Below are positions 17,759-26,216 of a stretch of DNA of 64,000 nucleotides, one piece after another. How positions within the stretch are numbered: position 1 is the stretch's first letter; every line of letters starts with the position of its first letter. The position numbers were made by a program, and so were the translations under genes. The notes beneath the pieces were generated by a model, which was not told the DNA's origin, searched no databases, and saw nothing but the letters and a program-made list of their open reading frames with translations. The stretch is from Rhizobium sullae (GTDB taxonomy: Bacteria > Pseudomonadota > Alphaproteobacteria > Rhizobiales > Rhizobiaceae): assembly GCF_900169785.1 (NCBI RefSeq), contig NZ_FWER01000023.1, forward strand, positions 36,316 through 100,315, given 5' to 3'.

Positions 17759-18753
17759 CACCGCCTCCTTTGCCGCCAGGCAAGCTGGCCGAGCAGCGAG
17801 CGCAATTGGGGGGCAACTTCCTCAGCTGCGGAAACCGCCAGCATCGGCAGCCCCATGTCCCGCTGCCAGGAGAGCAACTCGCGGCCTCGGTTGCGCGCGA
17901 AACTGTCGACCGCATCGCGCACGGTGTTTCGTGAAAACTGAAGCTCGGCCTGCAACGCGCCGCCGCTCACCACCATCTCGCCCTGGTGCGGCAGCTCTAG
18001 AAGGAAGGGATCGTAGACAAGGATGCAGATGACGTCGTTTGCCACCGACATCTTCAAGAGAAGATCGCGAGTGGCCGGGCTGTGGCCGTCGAAGTCGGAG
18101 ACCACGATAATCAGGTGATCGTGTTGCGCGACAGCCGCGACCTTCGACAACACGGCATCGAGCCGATCCGGCGTCCTCGGCATGTCGGACGTCGCGCTGA
18201 GTGCCTTGTTCTTTTTGGAGATCGCCTCAGAGAAGCGAATGACGGCTTCGCGGCTGCGGTGGGGGCGCAGCGCTTCCTCCGCGACGTCGTTGAATACAAG
18301 GCCTCCGACGCGATCGCCGAGCGCGGTCACGCGCCAGGCGCACAGTGCTGCAGCCTCAGCCGCCGCGACCGACTTCAGCGATCGCCGACTGCCGAAGAAC
18401 ATGTTGATGCGTTGGTCGACGATGACCAGCGCCGGCCGATCCTTCTCCTCGTCATACACGCGCACGAAGGGCTTTCCGGTGCGAGCCGTAACACGCCAGT
18501 CGATGGTCCGGATATCGTCGCCCGGCAAGTAGTTGCGCAGCTCTTCGAAGCTCAAGCCCCGGCCGCGTATGCGTGACTCATGGCGGCCGGCAAGCAGGCG
18601 ATGTACGGGCGTCTTGCGCAGGAAAGTCAGATCGCGGGCGATCGGCTCGAGCGCAGCGAGGTCATCGACGCTGACATAGACGCCTTTCGTGCCGGTCTCC
18701 GTCGATCGCTTGATCCCCGTCGTCCTGGCAAAGGCGGACACAGAAATTGCCAT
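17758..18753 (-). CDS. DUF58 domain protein
   Basis: A 331-residue DUF58 protein of the MoxR-associated type. The signature GRGLSFEELRNYLPGDDIRTIDWRVTARTGKPFVRVYDEEKDRP (split here: RGLSFEELRNYLPGDDI, then IDWRVTARTGKPFVR) lies at about residues 67-108, followed by a VWA-like fold with DQRINMFFGS. No signal peptide or strong membrane segment is seen, so it is probably cytoplasmic and meets the MoxR ATPase. It lies 15 bp after moxR and overlaps the DUF4381 start. Its molecular role is unknown. Confidence 0.85.
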   Translation of the reverse strand: MAISVSAFARTTGIKRSTETGTKGVYVSVDDLAALEPIARDLTFLRKTPVHRLLAGRHESRIRGRGLSFEELRNYLPGDDIRTIDWRVTARTGKPFVRVYDEEKDRPALVIVDQRINMFFGSRRSLKSVAAAEAAALCAWRVTALGDRVGGLVFNDVAEEALRPHRSREAVIRFSEAISKKNKALSATSDMPRTPDRLDAVLSKVAAVAQHDHLIIVVSDFDGHSPATRDLLLKMSVANDVICILVYDPFLLELPHQGEMVVSGGALQAELQFSRNTVRDAVDSFARNRGRELLSWQRDMGLPMLAVSAAEEVAPQLRSLLGQLAWRQRRR

Positions 18754-18768
18754 TGCAGTCCCTCCCGG

Positions 18769-19743
18769 TCAGGCAGTCGCCACCTTTTCCACGATCCGGT
18801 CGATCGCCTGGTCCGCCGTAATGCCGCCGGCATGGGCTTCGTAGGACAGTATGAGCCTGTGGCGGAAGACGTCGTTAACCGTCTGCTGTACGTCGTCGGG
18901 CGTGACAAAATCGCGACCATTCATCCAGGCGTGGGTACGAGAAACCTTGTCAAGGCCGATAACACCGCGCGGGCTGACGCCGACCTGCACCCATTTGGCA
19001 AGATCGGCATCGATCTTGTCGGGATAGCGGGTCGCCATCACCAGCGCCACTATATAGTCCTCGATCGCTTTCGAGACCGTGATGTCGGAGATTTCCCGGC
19101 GGGCAGAGAGTACCACTTCAGCTGCGAGTTTCTCCGGGCCGGCGCTGTGACCATGGGCTTGTTTCTCTTCGGAACGCACCAGCTCCATGATCGCTGCTTC
19201 CGACTTGGCATCCGGATAGTCGACACGCACGTGCATGAGGAAGCGGTCGAGCTGAGCTTCCGGCAGCGGGTAAGTGCCTTCCTGCTCGATCGGGTTCTGG
19301 GTAGCCATCACCAGGAACAACTCTGGCAGTGGATGGGTCTGGCCGCCGACCGTTATCTGCCGTTCCTCCATCGCTTCAAGAAGGGCTGATTGCACCTTGG
19401 CCGGCGCGCGGTTGATTTCGTCGGCAAGGATGAGGTTGGCGAAGATCGGTCCTTCCTGGAATTTGAACTCGCCCTTGCCCCCGGCGCTGAAATAAACTTC
19501 GGAGCCGGTAATGTCAGAAGGAAGCAGGTCTGGCGTGAACTGGATGCGAGAGAGGTCGGCCTCCAGGTTCTTGGCGAGGCTCTTGACCGCGCGGGTCTTG
19601 GCAAGACCCGGCAGCCCTTCCACCAGAAGATGTCCGTTGGCAAGCAGGCCGATCAGCAGCCGCTCGATCATTGCCGACTGACCGATGATCGATTGTCCGA
19701 TGCGGTTGCCAAGAGTCTGAATGTCTTCCCGATGTGCCATCAT
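18769..19743 (-). CDS. moxR: MoxR-family AAA+ ATPase
   Basis: A 324-residue MoxR ATPase, probably a chaperone-like remodelling enzyme for VWA proteins. Walker A reads EGLPGLAKT (about residues 43-50), Walker B LILADEINRAPAK, sensor 1 MATQNPIEQEGTYPLPEAQL, and a C-terminal helical lid with the SPRG motif. It heads the visible chain of overlapping bat genes. The ATG at 19743 has GGGGA close by; a second ATG follows directly. About 200 bp upstream lies a small broken ORF and then operator B, which reads in this direction. Confidence 0.92.
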   Translation of the reverse strand: MMAHREDIQTLGNRIGQSIIGQSAMIERLLIGLLANGHLLVEGLPGLAKTRAVKSLAKNLEADLSRIQFTPDLLPSDITGSEVYFSAGGKGEFKFQEGPIFANLILADEINRAPAKVQSALLEAMEERQITVGGQTHPLPELFLVMATQNPIEQEGTYPLPEAQLDRFLMHVRVDYPDAKSEAAIMELVRSEEKQAHGHSAGPEKLAAEVVLSARREISDITVSKAIEDYIVALVMATRYPDKIDADLAKWVQVGVSPRGVIGLDKVSRTHAWMNGRDFVTPDDVQQTVNDVFRHRLILSYEAHAGGITADQAIDRIVEKVATA

Positions 19744-19944
19744 GTTTCCCCGAACGGGCCTGGGCGGAACGTGCGCCGGGCCAATGGAATGGGCGAACAG
19801 TCTACGGGATTTTCACAAAATCTCCCGGCTTCCACGTTTTGTCTACGACGGCCTTCCTCGGTCATTACAGCGGGAGGATTGCAAAGAAACCTTGGTCGGG
19901 ATCGTCTTTCTCCAGCTCTTGCCTTCGCCTGGTGTCGCCCGTTG

Positions 19945-20135
19945 CTAGACCTGCTTTTCAAGCAGTGCCGTAATCACACGCTCGGAGAGGAGGCCTTTCT
20001 CAACCGGCGCGTTGGCCAAGGCTTCCGGCGTCATCGCCGTGGGGGCCGGTTTGAGCGAGAGCTGAACTGGCCGGTACAGGAGCGAGCGCGAACATTGCCA
20101 AATGACGTTTCATCTTTTACCTCGATATCGGTCAT
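19945..20135 (-). pseudogene. Small frameshifted ORF heading the moxR operon
   Basis: An ATG at 20135 with a strong GGAGG site begins MTDIEVKDETSFGNVRARS. The rest of the message continues in another frame as LKPAPTAMTPEALANAPVEK, then GLLSERVITALLEKQV and a stop at 19945. The distance of 191 nt is one base off a whole number of codons, so a single indel would give a protein of about 63 residues. I recognise no family. It could be a true frameshift, a sequencing error or two overlapping leader peptides. It lies 41 bp downstream of operator B. Confidence 0.45.
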
Positions 20136-20146
20136 GCTTCGCCTCC

Positions 20147-20167
20147 GCAGGAGAACAATTCTCCTGC
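20147..20167 (-). other. Perfect hairpin in the leader of the moxR operon
   Basis: Inverted repeat GCAGGAGAA / TTCTCCTGC with a 3-base loop, placed between operator B and the GGAGG site of the small ORF at 20135. On the minus-strand transcript it could form a stable hairpin directly before the ribosome site. It could also be a DNA-binding palindrome. Confidence 0.5.
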
Positions 20168-20176
20168 TTTCGCGCT

Positions 20177-20201
20177 AGGTACGAACAGGTGCGAACGTGT
20201 A
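20177..20201. promoter_or_regulatory. Operator B: direct repeat between the moxR operon and the TPR regulator
   Basis: Two tandem 10-bp units, GGTACGAACA and GGTGCGAACG, followed by TGT. It matches the 27645 site at 20 of 25 positions, and all CGAAC cores are kept. It lies 41 bp before the small ORF that heads the moxR operon and about 145 bp before the divergent regulator gene at 20346. Its orientation relative to the moxR operon equals that of the other two sites relative to their genes. Confidence 0.65.
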
Positions 20202-20345
20202 TCATTTTGCTTACGCAAGGATGTGCGATCACTTTTTTGGCAACCGAATTGGTTCGCAAGTTGAAATTGAGGTGGAATTTCTATCTTCTTTGAAGTTGAA
20301 TGATCCGGCAGTTTATTAGCAATCGATCACGGGGAGTGAAGTCGC

Positions 20346-22160
20346 ATGCTGACGAACGGCTTGACGGAGCGGGTTAAGACGCCCGCATACGCCCATCCGG
20401 GTGAGGCAGGCGTAAGGGAGGAGTTGCAACGGGTTCTAGCCAGCACCGCTTTCAAGGCGACGCCGCGCCGCAAGAAACTTCTTCAGTACCTCGTCGAGGA
20501 GTTGCTTTCCGGCCGTGCGCGCGAGCTGAAAGGCTACACGATCGCCACCCTCGTTTTTGGCCGCGACGAGAACTTCGACCCCCAGACCGATCCGGTCGTC
20601 CGGCTGGAAGCACGCCGCCTGCGACACGACCTGGACAGCTATTACGTTTCGGCTGGGCGGGGCAATCCGTTGCGCATCTCCATTCCGAAGGGGCAATATG
20701 CTCCAGCGATCGAAGCGGCGGAGACCAGTACCGCTGTCTCTTCCGCCGTGCCGACCGAAAGCGACGAGGGTTCCCGCGAGCCCGGCGCCCGAAACAACAG
20801 CATCCTGCCAACGTCCAAGGTCCTTCGCCTTGAGGTGCTGGCTGCGCCAATCGCCGTCGTGTTGATTTTGGCGGTTGTCGCCTACGCAGTGTTGCTTCCA
20901 AAGCCAAGCTCTTCGATGCGCGATGTCGGCGCCAATGGAACGGCCCTTGCCGTGCTGCCATTCGACGCGGATGGCGACTATCCCGCTAAAGTGCTTTTAG
21001 CCAACGGCATGGCTGATGAGATCATGAGCGGCATCAACCGTTTCGGGGTATTCCGCCTCTACATGCCGTCAGCGGGCGACAAGAGCCTTTCGGGCTCTGA
21101 TCCCATCGAAATCGGCAACCGTCTCAATCTTGCTTATGTGGTGAATGGCATGGTTGATGCCGACGCCGCCGCGGGAACGCTCAACGTGAACGCGCGATTG
21201 ATCGATGTCCAGAGTCAGCGGATTCTCTGGATCGGTAGCTATGACCGCAATTACACCGTTGATTCACTGCGCGCCGTGCAACGCGAGATTGCCGCTGCGG
21301 TTGCCACGGCCTTGGGACAGCCCTATGGGGTGCTGCGTACGGACGAGAGTACCCGGATGGCGGGACCTGCGTCCGACATGTCGAGCTATCAATGCGTGTT
21401 GCGCGCTTATGCCTACCGCCGCTCCTTCAAAAGGGTAGAGCACGAATCCGCCCTGTCTTGCCTGGAGCAGGCCGTGCAGCGAGACCCGAAATATGCCGAG
21501 GCATGGGCGATGCTGGCCTGGCTCTATATGGACGAAGGGCGCTTCGGCTGGACAGCCGACGGGAAGGAGGAGAGCGCCTATCATCGCGCGCTTGCGACGG
21601 CGCGCCATGCCATTGCGCTCGAGCGCGACAATATCTCCGGCCTGAAGGCGCTTGCGTCGACACAGCACTATATGGGCAATTATGCCGAGAGTGTGCGCAT
21701 CCAGCGCCAAGCCCTGGCGATCAATCCCAACGACCCGGACACGCTCGCCCAACTCGGCTGGCGGCTGGCGGTGCGCGGCAACGCCGCTGAAGGAATTCCC
21801 TTCCTGCGGCGAGCGATCGAACGCTCAGTCAATCCGCCCGGCTGGTATTACCATTTGATTGCGATCGACCAGTATCAGAATGGACAGTATGAGGAGATGC
21901 TGGCGACCGCGCAGCGCGCGACCATTGACGGTTCGGGCATCAGTTGGTCTTTCGTGGCCATAGCCGAAGGAGCGCTTGGCGAGGAGAACGCGGCGCGCAA
22001 GGCGCTCGCTAAAATGGCGGAAATTTCTCCGCAGCTTGCCCGCGATCCGGCTGCTGGCTATCGCCGCCATCAGGCGATCGACAGCATCGTGGACGCTCTG
22101 GTTTCCGGGCTTCGCAAGGCAGGCTGGCGTGAGCTCGCCGGAAATAAGGACCCCGCCTAG
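20346..22160 (+). CDS. Membrane-anchored winged-helix / TolB-like / TPR regulator
   Basis: A 604-residue protein with four parts. Residues 24-118 resemble the winged-helix output domain found in rhizobial TPR regulators (RRKKLLQYLVEELLSG, FGRDENFDPQTDPVVRLEAR, LRISIPKGQYAP). One membrane helix follows at about 163-185. Residues 195-320 match the TolB-like (FlgO-type) periplasmic domain (ALAVLPFDADGD, LAYVVNGMV, RLIDVQSQRILW). The rest is TPR repeats. Such proteins are often mis-annotated as adenylate cyclase; no cyclase domain is seen. The layout suggests a CadC-like one-component sensor that binds DNA from the membrane. GGGGAG precedes the ATG. It sits between the operons that share the direct-repeat operator, so it is the best candidate for binding it. 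Confidence 0.75.
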   Translation: MLTNGLTERVKTPAYAHPGEAGVREELQRVLASTAFKATPRRKKLLQYLVEELLSGRARELKGYTIATLVFGRDENFDPQTDPVVRLEARRLRHDLDSYYVSAGRGNPLRISIPKGQYAPAIEAAETSTAVSSAVPTESDEGSREPGARNNSILPTSKVLRLEVLAAPIAVVLILAVVAYAVLLPKPSSSMRDVGANGTALAVLPFDADGDYPAKVLLANGMADEIMSGINRFGVFRLYMPSAGDKSLSGSDPIEIGNRLNLAYVVNGMVDADAAAGTLNVNARLIDVQSQRILWIGSYDRNYTVDSLRAVQREIAAAVATALGQPYGVLRTDESTRMAGPASDMSSYQCVLRAYAYRRSFKRVEHESALSCLEQAVQRDPKYAEAWAMLAWLYMDEGRFGWTADGKEESAYHRALATARHAIALERDNISGLKALASTQHYMGNYAESVRIQRQALAINPNDPDTLAQLGWRLAVRGNAAEGIPFLRRAIERSVNPPGWYYHLIAIDQYQNGQYEEMLATAQRATIDGSGISWSFVAIAEGALGEENAARKALAKMAEISPQLARDPAAGYRRHQAIDSIVDALVSGLRKAGWRELAGNKDPA

Positions 22161-22194
22161 GGAGGCCTGCGTCACATCCTGCCTGCCGACGGGC

Positions 22195-23154
22195 TTATTT
22201 CCGAACGACACAGCGGAAGCCCACATGGCTTGTGGACGTGTCGGTCTCCTGCGCATGGCGTGCGGCAGGACGGTAGCGCCGGCAGTAGTTCGGCGCGCAC
22301 AAATGCGATCCGCCCTTAAGCACCTTGCGGGGGATGGCGAGCTCGGCCTGGGCCGGGTTGATGCTCGCGTCAGCATCGAGGTTGCGCGGATTGAAGGGGA
22401 TGCAGCAGGGCTTCGCGGCCGCTTCCGGATGGCGTGTCGTCCAGAAATCCGTCGTCCATTCCCAGGTATTGCCGATCATGTCGTAGAGGCCGTATCCGTT
22501 CGGCGGATAGGAACGGATCGGCGACGTACGGTCGTAGCCGTCCTCCAGCAGGTTCTGGGTCGGAAAGCCGCCCTGCCAGGTGTTGGCCATGTGCTTACCG
22601 CCAGGAGTCAGTTCGTCGCCCCATGCGAATTCCGCCTGGTCAAGCCCGCCGCGGCCGGCAAACTCCCACTCGGCTTCCGTCGGCAGCTCTTTGCCGGCCC
22701 AGGCGGCATAGGCTTCGGCGTCGCAGAAGGCAATGTGCACGACGGGATGATCGAGGATCGTGCCGATGCTGCTCTTGCGGCCAAGCGGCCGGCGCCAGTT
22801 CGCGCCGTGGGTGAATATCCACCATTGCGCGATATCGCGTCCCTGTAGCGGCTTCGTCGGCGGCGTGAAGACGAGCGAGCCAGCCCGCAAATTCTGCTGC
22901 GGCGCGCCGGGATAGTTGTGCGCCTCGGGTCGCTTTTCGGCAAAGGTGACATAGCCGGTCGCATTGACGAAGGCGAGAAAATCGCGATTGGTGACGGGCA
23001 CTTCGTCCATCCAGAACCCATCGACCTTGACGGGATGGGCAGGTGCCTCCTCCGGGTAGTGATCGTTGGATCCCATCATGAAGGTTCCGCCGCCGATCCA
23101 GACCATGCCCGGCTGTAGGCCTTCCTGTTCGACGCGCAATTCGGATATCTGCAT
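22195..23154 (-). CDS. Formylglycine-generating enzyme (SUMF1 family)
   Basis: A 319-residue SUMF1/FGE-domain protein that should convert the sulfatase Cys to formylglycine. The N-terminal block MVWIGGGTFMMGSN and the core LPTEAEWEFAGRGG with FAWGDE are typical. The C-terminal copper/active-site region reads GGSHLCAPNYCRRYRPAAR, so both catalytic Cys residues of true FGE enzymes are present, followed by HVGFRCV. Most SUMF1-domain proteins lack this pair, so real FGE activity is likely. No signal peptide: it acts on the sulfatase before export. It is the last gene of the operon that begins at 27584; its natural partner is the arylsulfatase at 11360. Confidence 0.9.
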   Translation of the reverse strand: MQISELRVEQEGLQPGMVWIGGGTFMMGSNDHYPEEAPAHPVKVDGFWMDEVPVTNRDFLAFVNATGYVTFAEKRPEAHNYPGAPQQNLRAGSLVFTPPTKPLQGRDIAQWWIFTHGANWRRPLGRKSSIGTILDHPVVHIAFCDAEAYAAWAGKELPTEAEWEFAGRGGLDQAEFAWGDELTPGGKHMANTWQGGFPTQNLLEDGYDRTSPIRSYPPNGYGLYDMIGNTWEWTTDFWTTRHPEAAAKPCCIPFNPRNLDADASINPAQAELAIPRKVLKGGSHLCAPNYCRRYRPAARHAQETDTSTSHVGFRCVVRK

Positions 23155-23227
23155 GTGTCGTCTTCCTGTGCTTTTCGCTGAGGGCCAGCCTCCAGAAGCG
23201 CCGAACCCGCGATCGTTGCTCTCTCAG

Positions 23228-23742
23228 CTATTTCTTGTCGTCCACCGCGACCGCTGTCTGGCCCTCTCCCTTTTTCGCGTGCTCGGCTAGCATGTCGTAG
23301 GCGACGTAGTATTCATAGATGTTGCTGACGTACTGGACGGTTTCTCGTCCGACGATGGCAGCCGCGCCGTTTTCGACATTTCCGAACCAGCGGTTCTCGT
23401 CGAGCCCCATTTCCTTTGTCTGGCGCGGAATTTGCGCAGATTTCCCGGCCCGGCATTGTAGGCGGCGAAAGCAAAGAGGAGCTGTTCGCGCGGCGTCAGC
23501 TGCGGGTCGGCGATATAAGTGTCGATCAGATGGCGCAGATACTTGTTGCCGGCCTGGATGTTGCTGTCAGCGCTCGACGAAATATCCTTGATGCCGAGGC
23601 GGCGCTTTTCCATCGCGCCGAAATCGCCGGTATATTTACCCAGCGAAATCGCCGTTTCCTGGCCCGTGGCAGCGCCAGGAATGAACGCGACGCCGACCAG
23701 CCCGCACAGCATCCGGAGGACGGCGAAAAACCGGTTTTCCAT
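23228..23742 (-). pseudogene. Broken lytic-transglycosylase (MltF/SLT-like) gene
   Basis: The first frame (from 23742) has a signal peptide (cut near ATG-QE) and continues GIKDISSSADSNIQAGNKYL, then FAFAAYNAGPGNLRKFRARQ. The second frame (to 23228) continues MGLDENRWFGNVENGAAAIV and GRETVQYVSNIYEYYVAYDM. These are successive parts of the MltF-type SLT domain, joined by a missing A in CAAAGG at about 23415-23418. The segment with the catalytic Glu (ESxxD/N and VGAVGVMQVMP) is absent between the signal peptide and GIKDIS. The gene is therefore doubly damaged: a deletion and a frameshift. It lies between the DUF2950 and FGE genes in the same operon. Confidence 0.72.
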
Positions 23743-23755
23743 TAGGGCTACCTTG

Positions 23756-24718
23756 TCATTCTTCGACGGCTTGCCAGTCGTCGTTCGGATTGAATGTCTC
23801 GATTTTCGCAGCTATGTTCGACGTGTCGTCGCCCAGGTCAACTTCGTAGATGATGCCGTTCTTGTTGACGACGAAGGTCTTCACCCCGCTTATGCCATAA
23901 TGGACGGGCCATGCCACCAGCCCGAAGTTGGCGACCATGTTGCCGTTGATGACATAGTCGTAGGCTCCGCCGGCAATCGCATCTCCCTGATGCGTGAGGA
24001 TGCGATAGCGATAACCATGGAATCCGTTGCCGGCCTTGGCCACCTTCAAATCTTCGCCGTCGGCAAGCGCCGGGCCGGCAGGGCTTTCCTCGCCACCGAA
24101 AGCCTCGGCCGGCCAGTAGAGACCATCCTGCGTGCCTTCGCTGCTGATGAGTTTCTGCGCATATTCCAGTACACCATCGTCGTCGTGATCGGCGAGGGCA
24201 TACTGTTCCTGCGCGGCCACATAGTCATGAATGGTGTCGATGGTTGAAAGTTCGTTGGCCCCGACCCGGCGATTTGCCACCTCCTCAAGCCCGACAAAGG
24301 TATCGAACGCCCATTTCCCGTCGTCGCCCTTAGAGATCGGGAAGGGGAACGGCCACCGCTCGCCGCCGATTTCCAGAACCTTGCGCCCGTTCACATCCTG
24401 AACGTCCAGCTTCTCCTTCAGACGCGCCTTTATGTCTGCGTAAGCCTCCGTCACGCCGTCGCTTGACTTGGTTTTGGCGGCGTCCAGGCCGAGCAGGGTT
24501 GTGAGCTTGTTCACGTCGCCGCCTTCGACCGTCGATTTGAACGCATCGACGGCTTCTTCGGGCGTGGCGAAGGTCGGTGGCTCCTGCGCGGAAGCGAAGT
24601 CCGAAATCGACATGTTTTCGTCAGCGGTTTGTGCGTGGACGACCGACGCCAGCGCTGTGCCCGAGACAACTGCGGCGCAGGCCAGCGAGCGAAGAATGTT
24701 CTTGTAATCTGTGTTCAT
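23756..24718 (-). CDS. DUF2950 exported protein
   Basis: A 320-residue DUF2950 protein. A signal peptide (residues 1-29, cut after VHA) precedes the family domain, with FATPEEAVDAFKSTVEGGDV, RWPFPFPISKGDDGKWAFDT, the block IDTIHDYVAAQEQYA, and GGAYDYVINGNMVANFGLVA near the end. DUF2950 proteins are found next to DUF3300 genes in many Proteobacteria; no reaction is known. It lies 24 bp after the DUF3300 gene, so they are co-transcribed. The location is probably periplasmic. Confidence 0.85.
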   Translation of the reverse strand: MNTDYKNILRSLACAAVVSGTALASVVHAQTADENMSISDFASAQEPPTFATPEEAVDAFKSTVEGGDVNKLTTLLGLDAAKTKSSDGVTEAYADIKARLKEKLDVQDVNGRKVLEIGGERWPFPFPISKGDDGKWAFDTFVGLEEVANRRVGANELSTIDTIHDYVAAQEQYALADHDDDGVLEYAQKLISSEGTQDGLYWPAEAFGGEESPAGPALADGEDLKVAKAGNGFHGYRYRILTHQGDAIAGGAYDYVINGNMVANFGLVAWPVHYGISGVKTFVVNKNGIIYEVDLGDDTSNIAAKIETFNPNDDWQAVEE

Positions 24719-24742
24719 TGTCAGCTCTCCCTTACGCCCGGA

Positions 24743-26116
24743 TTATCGGCGGCGTCCGCCACCGTGCCTGACCATCTTGTGACCGCCGCCGCCGCGATGC
24801 CCGCCTCCCATGGAATGCCGGCCACGGTTGGAGGACAGGTTGGTGTGGTGGCGGTTTCCGGGATTGCCGAGCACCGAATTGTGTCTTGGTGGGCGGTTCT
24901 GGACTCGCGCGCCCGCCTTCGGCTGCTTGATCTGTCGCGTTACATTCTTTTGGCCCGATCCTGCACGTACATTCGACGCCTTCTGCCGGTTGACTGAAGC
25001 ATTTTGCGCTGCGTTGCGCGGGCGCTGGTTGGCGGCATTGGTGTTTCGGTTGCGAACCCGGTCTGCTTCCACCTTGCTCTTGCGGATGTCGTTTGCGGTA
25101 ATCTTCTGTCGGTTGTTGACGATCTTATTGCCGCCTTCGCGGCGAATATCCTTCGCCTTGATGCCGATGTTGTTCTCGCGGTTTGCCTTGAAGTCGTTGC
25201 GCATCGCATTGTGGTCGATGCGATTGAACTGGTTCTTGTCGAACTTGATCTTGGACCGGTCGACGTTCTTCCAGTCGACATCGCCCATCTTGAACTTGTC
25301 GCGGTCTATGTCGATGTTGTTGAAGCACTTGTCGCAATCGATGTCGACGTCACCACCGTGCCAGTCGCCACCCCAGACGCCCCAATCGTCCCAGTCGACC
25401 ACCGAGGCCCAAATTGCCCCCGTGACGGCGCCCGCAAAGAACGTTGCCGTCGGGTAGTAGTAGTTGGGGTATGGATCGGGATAGTAGCTGATCGGAGCCG
25501 TCGGATAGTCCGGTTCATAGAGCATTTGCGGCTCGTATTGCGGCACATAAACTTTCTCGGGATCCTTGGCCTGTATGACGACGGTATCGCCCTGGTTGAC
25601 GACGGTGATCTTGTCGTCGCTTTTGATGACGTTATCCGCAACCGCCTTGTCGCGCAGCGTCTGTATGGAGATCAGCACATCCTTCTGCTGATAGGTGAGA
25701 GCGCTGCCGAGCGCCTGCGTCCATTCGAGATCGTCGCTCATCATCTTGACGACCTGCGGGTAGTTCAGAAGGGAAATGACACTGCCATCCCAGCTATCCT
25801 TGGGCTTCAAGTCCTTGTTGGTCTTCGATTGATCGAGAAACCGTTGCGCTTCCACGATCTGCAGCGGAAAGATCGACGCCGAGGTAATCACAGCGACGAG
25901 CTCGTCGGGATAAAGGGCGATGCGAGCGACGAGCACCTCCAGTTCGTCTTCCGTAAGAAGATCATCCGCACCCGCATCCGCATTGGCCGCAGCTGCAGCC
26001 GTTTGGGAAGTATCCTGCGCCGTCGCTTCGGACATTAAGACAGGCGTCGCGGCGACCGACAACCAAAGCGCTGCCGATCCGAGCGAGCGCCCGATAAGGC
26101 TTAAAAGGTCTGACAT
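24743..26116 (-). CDS. DUF3300 exported protein with Lys/Arg/Asn-rich tail
   Basis: A 457-residue protein. A signal peptide (about residues 1-33) leads to the DUF3300 domain with LTEDELEVLVARIALYPDEL, QRFLDQSKTNKDLKPKDSWD and PEKVYVPQYEPQMLYEPDYP. Then comes an aromatic/Gly segment with VWGGDWHGGDVDIDCDKC and a long basic low-complexity tail rich in Asn, Arg, Lys and His, ending in GGGHKMVRHGGG. The tail may bind polyanions such as nucleic acid, lipopolysaccharide or sulfated polymers; that is inference. I chose the ATG at 26116. It forms a pair with the DUF2950 gene downstream. Confidence 0.82.
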   Translation of the reverse strand: MSDLLSLIGRSLGSAALWLSVAATPVLMSEATAQDTSQTAAAAANADAGADDLLTEDELEVLVARIALYPDELVAVITSASIFPLQIVEAQRFLDQSKTNKDLKPKDSWDGSVISLLNYPQVVKMMSDDLEWTQALGSALTYQQKDVLISIQTLRDKAVADNVIKSDDKITVVNQGDTVVIQAKDPEKVYVPQYEPQMLYEPDYPTAPISYYPDPYPNYYYPTATFFAGAVTGAIWASVVDWDDWGVWGGDWHGGDVDIDCDKCFNNIDIDRDKFKMGDVDWKNVDRSKIKFDKNQFNRIDHNAMRNDFKANRENNIGIKAKDIRREGGNKIVNNRQKITANDIRKSKVEADRVRNRNTNAANQRPRNAAQNASVNRQKASNVRAGSGQKNVTRQIKQPKAGARVQNRPPRHNSVLGNPGNRHHTNLSSNRGRHSMGGGHRGGGGHKMVRHGGGRRR

Positions 26117-26216
26117 GCCATCAACTCCCAATCCGTGGTCCTGAATGCGTCTGCACGTCATTGCGCTTCGTGGGCACTTTGCGGCTCTTGACAGTGTTAC
26201 CGCGCGCCGTCGATGC

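Noticed and set aside
20346..22160. Adenylate cyclase, the name often given to such TPR proteins
   Set aside because: No cyclase catalytic domain is present; residues fit a winged-helix-like domain, TolB-like domain and TPRs.
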